A stretch of 64,000 nucleotides of DNA, from contig OZ025248.1 in NCBI GenBank assembly GCA_964019135.1, forward strand, positions 50,337,670 through 50,401,669, in the 5' to 3' direction. Shown here one piece after another: positions 13,401 to 25,400 of the stretch. This DNA is from Arenicola marina. Lineage: Eukaryota > Annelida > Polychaeta > Arenicolidae. The notes beneath the pieces are model-generated. The model was not told the origin of the DNA, did not search any database, and worked only from the letters and a program-made list of their open reading frames with translations. Positions within the stretch are counted from its first letter, which is position 1. Each line of letters opens with the position of its first letter. Both the position numbers and the translations under genes were made by a program.

Positions 13401-16400
13401 GGATCTGTATCCGGGGCATGTGTCATTACATCTGTATCCGAGGCATGTGTCAGGACATCTGTATCCGGGGCATGTGTCATGACATCTGTATCCGGGGCAT
13501 GTGTCATGACATCTGTATCCGAGGCATGTGTCATGACATCTGTATCCGGGGCATGTGTCATGACATCTGTATCCGGGGCATGTGTCATGACATCTGTATC
13601 CGGGGCATGTGTCATGACATCTGTATCCGGGGCATGTGTCATTTTATTGTCCCGGGAACGTTTGTTAACGCACTTGAGCACTTTAACAGTGGCCTAAGCC
13701 ATCAACTGTTTAATATTCTTTGAAGGTTTTCTGTACCTGAGTCCATAGTTCTGCCTGTCCATGAATGGAGCCAGTGGGTAAATACGAGAGTATGCAACCG
13801 TCTCTCTCTACGTTCCACAGATGAGAACCCGCACGACATAGACAAGTTGATGGAGCAGGTAGAGGAAGCCAAGGAGGCTGGGGAGTCTCAAGGGGAAGAG
13901 CCTGATGCGCCAGAGGAAACAACGGAGGAAGAACAGGTAAAGTGAATAAGAATCCGAGACACTAGTCCTATTAATGCGCGGGGCACATTGAGGCGCGGGG
14001 CACATTGATGCGCGGGGCACATTGATGCGCGGGGCACATTGATGCGCGGGGCACATTGATGCGCGGGTCATAGTGATACGCGGGTCATAGTGATGCGCGG
14101 GTCATATTGATACGCGGGTCATAGTCATGCGCGGGTCATATTGATACGCGGGTCATTTTGAAGCGCGGGTCATATTGATACGCGGTCATCTTGAGGCGCG
14201 GGTCATAGTGATGCGCGGGTCATCTTGAGGCACGGGTCATAGTGGTGCGCGGGTCATAGTGATGCGCGGGTCATAGTGATACGCGGGTCATGTTGAGGCG
14301 CGGGTCATATTGCTACGCGGGTCATCTTGAGGCGCGGGTCATAGTGATGCGCGGGTCATAGTGATGCGCGGGTCATATTGATACGCGGGTCATCTTGAGG
14401 CGCGGGTCATAGTGATGCGCGGGTCATAGTGATGCGCGGGTCATATTGATACGCGGGTCATCTTGAGGCGCGGGTCATAGTGAGGCGCGGGTCATAGTGA
14501 TGCGCGGGTCATATTGATACGCGGGTCATTTTGAAGCGCGGGTCATATTGATACGCGGTCATCTTGAGGCGCGGGTCATAGTGATGCGCGGGTCATCTTG
14601 AGGCACGGGTCATAGTGGTGGGCGGGTCATAGTGATGCGCGGGTCATAGTGATACGCGGGTCATGTTGAGGTGCGGGTCATATTGATACGCGGGTCATCT
14701 TGAGGCGCGGGTCATAGTGATGCGCGGGTCATAGTGATGCGCGGGTCATCTTGAGGCGCGGGTCATAGTGATGCGCGGGTCATAGTGATGCGCGGGTCAT
14801 AGTGATGCGCGGGTCATATTGATACACGGGTCGTCTTGAGGCGCGGGTCATAGTGATGCGCGGGTCATAGTGATGCGCGGGTCGTATTGATACGCGGGTC
14901 ATCTTGAGGCGCGGGTCATAGTGATGCACGGGTCATAGTGATGCACGGGTCATAGTGATGCGCGGGTCATATTGATGCGCGAGTCGTATTGATACGCGGG
15001 TCATCTTGAGGCGCGGGTCATCTTGAAGCGCGGGTCATAGTGATGCGCGGGTCATAGTAATGCGCGGGTCATATTGATACGCGGGTCATCTTGAGGCACG
15101 GGTCATATTGAGGCACGGGTCATATTGAGCCCCCCGTGATAGTCATGCGCGGGTCATCTTGAGGCACGGGTCATAGTGATGTGCGGGTCATAGTGATGCG
15201 CGGGTCATATTGATACGCGGGTCATCTTTAGGCGCGGGTCATAGTGATGCGCGGGTCATAGTGATGTGCGGGTCAGAGTGATGCGCGGGTCATATTGATA
15301 CGCGGGTCATAGTGATGCGCGGGTCATATTGATACACGGGTCATCTTGAGGCGCGGGTCATTGATACGCGGGTCATAGGGATGCGCGGGTCATAGTGATG
15401 TGCGAGTCAGAGTGATGCGCGGGTCATAGTGATGCGCGGGTCATATTGATACACGGGTCATCTTGAGGCGCGGGTCATTGATACGCGGGTCATAGTGATG
15501 CGCGGGTCATAGTGATGTGCGAGTCAGAGTGATGCGCGGGTCATCTTGAGGCGCGGGTCATAGTGGTGCGCGGGTCATAGTGATGCGCGGGTCATATTGA
15601 TACGCGGGTCATCTTGAGGCGCGGGTCATAGTGATACGCGGGTCATAGTCATGCGCGGGTCATATTGATACACGGGTCATCTTGAGGCGCGGGTCATCTT
15701 GAGGCACGGGTCATATTGATGCGCGGGTCGTATTAATACGCGGGTCATCTTGAGGCTCGGGTCATAGTGATACGCGGGTCATATTGATACACGGGTCATC
15801 TTGAGGCGCGGGTCATTAATACGCGGGTCATCTTGAGGCGCGGGTCATAGTGATACGCGGGTCATAGTCATGCGCGGGTCATATTGATACACGGGTCATC
15901 TTGAGGCGCGGGTCATTAATACGCGGGTCATCTTGAGGCGCGGGTCATAGTGATACGCGGGTCATAGTCATGCGCGGGTCATATTGATACACGGGTCATC
16001 TTGAGGCGCGGGTCATAGTGATGCACGGGTCATATTGATGCGCGGGTCGTATTAATACGCGGGTCATCTTGAGGCTCGGGTCATAGTGATGCACGGGTCA
16101 TAGTGATGCACGGGTCATAGTGATGCACGGGTCATATTGATGCGCGAGTCGTATTGATACGCGGGTCATCTTGAAGTGCGGGTCATAGTGATGCGCGGGT
16201 CATAGTAATGCGCGGGTCATATTGATACGCGGGTCATATTGAGCCCCCCGTGATAGTCATGCGCGGGTCATCTTGAGGCACGGGTCATAGTGATGTGCGG
16301 GTCATAGTGATGCGCGGGTCATATTGATACGCGGGTCATCTTTAGGCGCGGGTCATAGTGATGCGCGGGTCATAGTGATGCGCGGGTCATAGTGATGTGC

Positions 16401-19400
16401 GAGTCAGAGTGATGCGCGGGTCATATTGATACGCGGGTCATCTTGAGGCGCGGGTCATAGTGATGCGCGGGTCATATTGATACACGGGTCATCTTGAGGC
16501 GCGGGTCATTGATACGCGGGTCATAGTGATGCGCGGGTCATAGTGATGTGCGAGTCAGAGTGATGCGCGGGTCATATTGATACGCGGGTCATCTTGAGGC
16601 GCGGGTCATAGTGATGCGCGGGTCATAGTCATGCGCGGGTCATATTGAGGCACGGGTCATATTGATGCGCGGGTCGTATTAATACGCGGGTCATCTTGAG
16701 GCTCGGGTCAGTGATGCACGGGTCATAGTGATGCACGGGTCATAGTGATGCGCGGGTCATATTGATGCGCGAGTCGTATTGATACGCGGGTCATCTTGAA
16801 GTGCGGGTCATAGTGATGCGCGGGTCATATTGATACGCGGGTCATCTTGAGGCGCGGGTCATATTGATACGCGGGTCATCTTGAGGCGCGGGTCATAGTG
16901 ATGCGCGGGTCATATTGATACGCGGGTCATATTGAGGCGCGGGTCATAGTGATGCACGGGTCATAGTAATGCGCGGGTCATATTGATGCGCGAGTCGTAT
17001 TGATACGCGGGTCATTTTGAGGCGCGGGTCATCTTGAGGCGCGGGTCGTATTGATACGCGGGTCATAGTGATGCGCGGGTCATATTGATACGCGGGTCAT
17101 CTTGAGGCGCGGGTCATATTGATACGCGGGTCATCTTGAGGCGCGGGTCATATTGATACGCGGGTCATAGTGATGCGCGGGTCATATTGATACGCGGGTC
17201 ATAGTGATGCGCGGGTCATATTGAGGCGCGGGTCATATTGAGGCGCGGGTCATAGTGGTGCGCGGGTCATATTGAGGCGCGGGTCCTAGTGATGCCCGAG
17301 TCATATTGATACGCGGGTCATCTTGAGGCGGTCATAGTGATACGCGGGTCATCTTGAGGCGGTCATAGTGATGCACGGGTCATAGTGATGCACGGGTCAT
17401 AGTGGTGCGCGGGTCATATTGAGGCGCGGGTCCTAGTGATGCCCGAGTCATATTGATACGCGGGTCATCTTGAGGCGGTCATAGTGATGCACGGGTCATA
17501 GTGATGCACGGGTCAGTGATGCGCGGGTCATATTGATGCGCGAGTCGTATTGATACGCGGGTCATCTTGAGGCACGGGTCCACTTGAGGCGCGGGTCATA
17601 GTGATGCGCGGGTCATATTGATACGCGGGTCATCTTGAGGCGCGGGTCATCTTGAGGCGCGGGTCATAGTGATGCGCGGGTCATAGTAATTCGCGGGTCA
17701 TAGTAATTCGCGGGTCATATTGATACGCGGGTCATCTAGAGGCCGGGTCATATTGAGGCGCGGGTCATATTGAGGCGCGGGTCATATTGATACGCGGGTC
17801 ATCTAGAGGCCGGGTCATATTGAGGCGCGGGTCATATTGAGGCGCGGCTCCTAGTGATGCGCGGGTCATAGTGATGCGCGGGTCATATTGATACGCGGGT
17901 CATCTTGAGGCACGGGTCATATTAATGCGCGGGTCATCTTGAGGCGCGGGTCATAGTGATGCGCGAGTCATAGTGATGCGCGGGTCATATTGAGGCGCGG
18001 GTCATATTGAGGCGCGGGTCCTAGTGATGCGCGGGTCATATTGAGGCGCGGGTCCTAGTGATGCGCGGGTCATATTGAGGCGCGGGTCCTAGTGATGCGC
18101 GGGCCATTGGTGCGAGGGTCATTTTAATGCGCGGGTCATAGTGATGCGCGGGTCATAGTGATGCGCGGGTCATATTGAGGCGCGGGTCATAGTGATGAGA
18201 GGGTCATTGGTGCGAGGGTCATTTTAATGCGCGGGTCATAGTGATGCGCGGGTCATAGTGATGCGCGGGTCATAGTGATGCGCGGGTCCTAGTGATGCGC
18301 GGGCCATTGGTGCGAGGGTCATTTTAATGCGCGGGTCATAGTGATGCGCGAGTCATAGTGATCCGCGGGTCATATTGAGGCGCGGGTCATATTGAGGCGC
18401 GGGTCCTAGTGATGCGCGGGTCATATTGAGGCGCGGGTCCTAGTGATGCGCGGGCCATTGGTGCGAGGGTCATTTTAATGCGCGGGTCATAGTGATGGGC
18501 GGGTCATAGTGATGCGAGGGTCATAGTGATGCGAGGGTCATAGTGATGCGCGGGTCATATTGATGCGCGGGCCATTGGTGCGAGGGTCATTTTAATGCGC
18601 GGGTCATAGTGATGCGAGGGTCATAGTGATGCGCGGGTCATAGTGATGCGCGGGTCATAGTGATGCGCGGGTCATAGTGATGCGCGGGTCATATTGATGC
18701 GCGGGTCATATTGAGGCGCGGGTCCTAGTGATGCGCGGGCCATTGGTGCGAGGGTCATTTTAATGCGCGGGTCATAGTGATGCGCGGGTCATAGTGATGC
18801 GCGGGTCATAGTGATGCGCGGGTCATAGTGATGCGCGGGTCATAGTGATGCGAGGGTCATAGTGATGCGCGGGTCATAGTGATGCGCGGGTCATATTGAT
18901 GCGCGGGTCATAGTGATGCGCGGGTCATAGTGATGCGCGGGTCATAGTGATGCGCGGGTCATAGTGATGCGAGGGTCATAGTGATGCGCGGGTCATAGTG
19001 ATGCGCGAGTCATAGTGATGCGCGGGTCATATTGAGGCGCGGGTCATATTGAGGCGCGGGTCCTAGTGATGCGCGGGTCATATTGAGGCGCGGGTCCTAG
19101 TGATGCGCGGGCCATTGGTGCGAGGGTCATTTTAATGCGCGGGTCATAGTGATGCGCGGGTCATAGTGATGCGCGGGTCATATTGAGGCGCGGGTCATAG
19201 TGATGCGAGGGTCATTGGTGCGAGGGTCATTTTAATGCGCGGGTCATAGTGATGCGCGGGTCATAGTGATGCGCGGGTCCTAGTGATGCGCGGGCCATTG
19301 GTGCGAGGGTCATTTTAATGCGCATATTGAGGCGCGGGTCATATTGAGGCGCGGGTCATATTGATACGCGGGTCATCTAGAGGCCGGGTCATATTGAGGC

Positions 19401-22400
19401 GCGGGTCATATTGAGGCGCGGCTCCTAGTGATGCGCGGGTCATAGTGATGCGCGGGTCATATTGATACGCGGGTCATCTTGAGGCACGGGTCATATTAAT
19501 GCGCGGGTCATCTTGAGGCGCGGGTCATAGTGATGCGCGAGTCATAGTGATGCGCGGGTCATATTGAGGCGCGGGTCATATTGAGGCGCGGGTCCTAGTG
19601 ATGCGCGGGTCATATTGAGGCGCGGGTCCTAGTGATGCGCGGGTCATATTGAGGCGCGGGTCCTAGTGATGCGCGGGCCATTGGTGCGAGGGTCATTTTA
19701 ATGCGCGGGTCATAGTGATGCGCGGGTCATAGTGATGCGCGGGTCATATTGAGGCGCGGGTCATAGTGATGAGAGGGTCATTGGTGCGAGGGTCATTTTA
19801 ATGCGCGGGTCATAGTGATGCGCGGGTCATAGTGATGCGCGGGTCATAGTGATGCGCGGGTCCTAGTGATGCGCGGGCCATTGGTGCGAGGGTCATTTTA
19901 ATGCGCGGGTCATAGTGATGCGCGAGTCATAGTGATCCGCGGGTCATATTGAGGCGCGGGTCATATTGAGGCGCGGGTCCTAGTGATGCGCGGGTCATAT
20001 TGAGGCGCGGGTCCTAGTGATGCGCGGGCCATTGGTGCGAGGGTCATTTTAATGCGCGGGTCATAGTGATGGGCGGGTCATAGTGATGCGAGGGTCATAG
20101 TGATGCGAGGGTCATAGTGATGCGCGGGTCATATTGATGCGCGGGCCATTGGTGCGAGGGTCATTTTAATGCGCGGGTCATAGTGATGCGAGGGTCATAG
20201 TGATGCGCGGGTCATAGTGATGCGCGGGTCATAGTGATGCGCGGGTCATATTGATGCGCGGGTCATATTGAGGCGCGGGTCCTAGTGATGCGCGGGCCAT
20301 TGGTGCGAGGGTCATTTTAATGCGCGGGTCATAGTGATGCGCGGGTCATAGTGATGCGCGGGTCATAGTGATGCGCGGGTCATAGTGATGCGCGGGTCAT
20401 AGTGATGCGAGGGTCATAGTGATGCGCGGGTCATAGTGATGCGCGGGTCATATTGATGCGCGGGTCATAGTGATGCGCGGGTCATAGTGATGCGCGGGTC
20501 ATAGTGATGCGCGGGTCATAGTGATGCGAGGGTCATAGTGATGCGCGGGTCATAGTGATGCGCGAGTCATAGTGATGCGCGGGTCATATTGAGGCGCGGG
20601 TCATATTGAGGCGCGGGTCCTAGTGATGCGCGGGTCATATTGAGGCGCGGGTCCTAGTGATGCGCGGGCCATTGGTGCGAGGGTCATTTTAATGCGCGGG
20701 TCATAGTGATGCGCGGGTCATAGTGATGCGCGGGTCATATTGAGGCGCGGGTCATAGTGATGCGAGGGTCATTGGTGCGAGGGTCATTTTAATGCGCGGG
20801 TCATAGTGATGCGCGGGTCATAGTGATGCGCGGGTCCTAGTGATGCGCGGGCCATTGGTGCGAGGGTCATTTTAATGCGCGGGTCATAGTGATGCGCGGG
20901 TCATAGTGATGCGCGGGTCATAGTGATGCGCGGGTCATAGTGATGCGAGGGTCATAGTGATGCGCGGGTCATATTGAGGCGCGGGTCCTAGTGATGCGCG
21001 GGCCATTGGTGCGAGGGTCATTTTAATGCGCGGGTCATAGTGATGCGCGAGTCATAGTGATGCGCGGGTCATATTGAGGCGCGGGTCATATTGAGGCGCG
21101 GGTTCTAGTGATGCGCGGGTCATATTGAGGCGCGGGTCCTAGTGATGCGCGGGCCATTGGTGCGAGGGTCATTTTAATGCGCGGGTCATAGTGATGCGCG
21201 GGTCATAGTGATGCGAGGGTCATAGTGATGCGAGGGTCATAGTGATGCGCGGGTCATATTGATGCGCGGGCCATTGGTGCGAGGGTCATTTTAATGCGCG
21301 GGTCATAGTGATGCGAGGGTCATAGTGATGCGCGGGTCATAGTGATGCGCGGGTCATAGTGATGCGCGGGTCATAGTGATGCGCGGGTCATATTGATGCG
21401 CGGGTCATATTGAGGCGCGGGTCCTAGTGATGCGCGGGCCATTGGTGCGAGGGTCATTTTAATGCGCGGGTCATAGTGATGCGCGGGTCATAGTGATGCG
21501 CGGGTCATAGTGATGCGCGGGTCATAGTGATGCGAGGGTCATAGTGATGCGCGGGTCATAGTGATGCGCGGGTCATATTGATGCGCGGGTCATGTGTGCC
21601 CATCACCTACCTACCAATATCTGTGTAGCCCCAACGGAAATAATTTCAATTCTGCCGCGGAATTTGAATGGGGAGTAAAATGTAGGTCAGTTTTGTCCCC
21701 TTTATCTGTCTGATGAGGGAATTGGCATCACCTTTGCAGCTTCAAGAAGACGAAAATGGCGTCATGGACCAAGGTCAGGAAGAACCGATGGAGACGGAGG
21801 AGAACACTGCGGAGGGTGACGATGGAGCGAAGAAGGAGGCTGGCTTTGAAGCACAGGTAAGATATGGCAGTAACGCTTGTAGGTTGTCACATCCAAACAT
21901 TGTTAGACTTTCACTTTCATTGTTCCATACTCAGCGTAAAGAATAGTAATCGATATTGAAAACATGCCATAACACCTTTCCTCACCGACGTTACCTACTT
22001 CATCACATTTTAATTTGAACTATGTTCCACTGAAGTAGAGACTTAGCAAAGAGGTAGGTATGTGGTATACTATTACAATGAAGCCACTGTTTGTCAGGAC
22101 GAAGAAGGAGACAATGATCGCGAGGAAGAAGGTAAAGACCCGGATGACGTTGCCCAGAGCGCAGTGACTGCCGGGAAGACTGACCACGCGGCCGCCGATG
22201 TGGAGCAGAGTGCGGAGGGGGGAGACGCCGCGGGGGCCAACGACCAACCAGAGGTCAGAACCAATTACTCAGTCTGCGTCAGGAACAGCACCCCTCTAAT
22301 ATGTCTGGCTAGCAGTATTTACGCCTTTAGACGCGCTTAGGTTGGGGCGATAACTGAACCATTCGGCTGAAGGTGCTTCCAATCGACCATGACAACGAAT

Positions 22401-25400
22401 AACTTGGGGATTTATATTGTAGCATCCAATTATTATACATACACTACACCCATCTATGCGATGTGCCGACGGTCGATTGCTCCGCCCCCATTGCTCCTTG
22501 TCTGACTGGTACACCGAAACCTTGTTATTGGCAACGAAGGAAATGTTTACATGCAACCAAGAATTCTTTAAATACGTATGTAGTCTGCTTTGGCTTTCCC
22601 AAAAAAGCATAGTTTTACCTAGTACCGCTACGTGCCAGTTTTAACAGGCGTCCAATCGTACCGCCCTCCCTGCCTGACAACAGTCACGTTTCCTTACGTT
22701 GGTTGGCCCTGTTGGACGCATTCTCAAGACGGGGAAGACGCATTCTCACGACGGGGAAATATTTGTTATTAATGGAGAGGAGTATTTGGCTAATGCATTT
22801 CGGAGCTTGAATGGCAGTAAAACTATTTGCACGAAAGAATAGCAAATTCCTGCTTGTAAATTAAGTATGTCGTCTAAAACTTTCAGTTGACTGGGGACCT
22901 TTGTAAATCCCTGCCGCCATGTTTTCTGCCCAATAAAAAACAAATACCGAAAATTTGCGAAGACGCCCCCCAGGTTCAACTGAAGCAAAAAAATGGCACC
23001 AATCACGGAATATAGACCTTAAGTTGTTTACTGTGTTGTCATCTGCTTCCAAACACGAAGTGTATAAAATGCAAAAATGTTTTCTTTGCATTTTAAATCG
23101 AGATATTCGGATTCGTATAGCCTTAAAGGGCCACAAGCTACCCCACTAGACTCACACTAAAGTATCAGAGTTTTCTCGGCTCCAAAAAAAAGTATTTTTC
23201 GGTATTCAGTATATGAAACTTCGGCAATCTCCGGAAAACTTCGCAGATTTCCGACTGCAATAGCGACTTTTTTAATGCGCTCTCAGTCAGCTCGGTGCCC
23301 AAAATGCTCATAGCATATATATGCAGTGCGATTTAGACCTAACTGTCATTGTACGTTTGTAGAGTAAGTCTTTTCCCCAACGTTCCCACTAAAACTGAAA
23401 CTCTCCCCAACTTTTTATTTTGTTCCAACGCAAAAGTAAACGGTAGGACTTGTGGCGTTGTTCTCGGCAACAACGCCACAAGGTTGGGGCTAAGTTTTAC
23501 CCAAAGTAATTTGAATTATTATAATTTTTTAAAATATAAATCGGGTTTTGTGACGAAAAGTCGCCCGCTTCTGTCTGCTGTCTGTCTGACTTAGCTGGAT
23601 GGTGGCACTGGTGGTTTGGGTTAAGCATGTAGCGTTGTACTTTTAGAAAGAAGGAATGGGCCTCGCGGAGACCAGCGAGCAGAAGGGTCATCAGGGGGAC
23701 TCTCAGGAGGCCGTCACGACCAGCAACTCCAAGCAGAGGGCTCAGCAGGTACAGCGGCCGCTCAGTGCTTGTTATATTACAATTCTTGATATTGTTTTCT
23801 ACGCGTGGTGCACAGTGCACGAATCTAGGGTTGTTTTCTACACGTGGTGCACAGTGCACGACCCTAGGGTTGTTTTCTACACGTGGTGCACAGTGCACGA
23901 CTCTAGGGTTGTTTTCTACACGTGGTGCACAGTGCACGACTCTAGGGTTGTTTTCTACACGTGGTGCACAGTGCACGACTCTAGGGTTGTTTTCTGCACG
24001 TGGTGCACAGCGCACGACCCTAGGGTTGTTTTCTGCACGTGGTGCACAGTGCACGACCCTAGGGTTGTTTTCTACACGTGGTGCACACTGCACAACCCTA
24101 GGGTTGTTTTCTACACGTGGTGCACAGTACACGACCATAGGGTTGTTTTCTACACGTGGTGCACAGTGCACGACCCTAGGGTTGTTTTCTGCACGTGGTG
24201 CACAGTGCACGACCCTAGGGTTGTTTTCTGCACGTGGTGCACAGTGCACGACCCTAGGGTTGTTTTCTGCACGTGGTGCACAGTGCACGACTCTAGGGTT
24301 GTTTTCTGCACGTGGTGCACAGTGCACGACCCTAGGGTTGTTTTCTACACGTGGTGCACAGTGCACGACCCTAGGGTTGTTTTCTACACGTGGTGCACAG
24401 TACACGACCCTTGGGTTGTTTTCTGCACGTGGTGCACAGTGCACGACCCTAGGGTTGTTTTCTACACGTGGTGCACAGTGCACGACCCTAGGGTTGTTTT
24501 CTGCATGTGGTGCACAGTGCACGACCCTAGGGTTGTTTTCTGCACGTGGTGCACAGTGCACGACCGTAGGGCCTGTTGTCGATGTAGTTTGACCTTTATG
24601 GACGTCGTGTCTGTGTTGTCACAGCAACAAAGCCGGCGGCGTCCCGGTGAGTCACGTGACGAGCGCAGCCTCGGTTCGGTAGATGAGAAAGTCAACAGGC
24701 GGCTACAGACCACAGACAGCCAGAAACAAGAACAGCTGGGCCCAGAGACCCAAGAACACGAGGTAATGGGAAATACAGATAATCATCATTTATTTCGACC
24801 AGGAAAACAACACTACAATACAGCATGCATACAGCAAAAATGAAAAGATTGTTGTCCCTGGCCGAGGAGACACATAAATACATTGATGGTGTCGCCTGCC
24901 GTAAACTGGCATTCATACCATACATAAGTTGTTCACCCGTAAGCTGGTACAGACATTCATACCATACATAAGTTGTTCACCCGTAAGCTGGTATAGACAT
25001 TCATACCATATCTATGTTCTTTATTCGGTCCATAGCCTCGAGGCCCGATGCCTGTTTGATTTTCTAATATACCGTGTTTTGCCCCCCACCCCACCCACGA
25101 CTCCACCAATCCCCGTGCAAAAAGACGTCTGAGCCACGTGACTTGTACGAGCACATCCGGGACCCCGAGGAGGGCTATGACGCGCAGACGCTGGACGCGG
25201 CCACGGACGCCCAGCTACAGGAGCAGTCGGTAGTCAACCCTGAGGACGACCCGGCCGACCAGCCCCAGCCAGGCGATGACGTCACCAAGCAGGACGCCAA
25301 GGAACAGACGCAGGTGAGAGTGGGAGGGAACCTCCTAGAAAGTGGGCCACGTGCCGACCGCCCTTTAGCAACTCTACGCGTGGACTGGACCTTCGCCATG

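Noticed and set aside
11554..13723. 621- and 514-residue ORFs on opposite strands over the 27 bp array
   Set aside because: The unit length is a multiple of three and lacks stops; the frame is not continuous with the MDN1 exons on either side.
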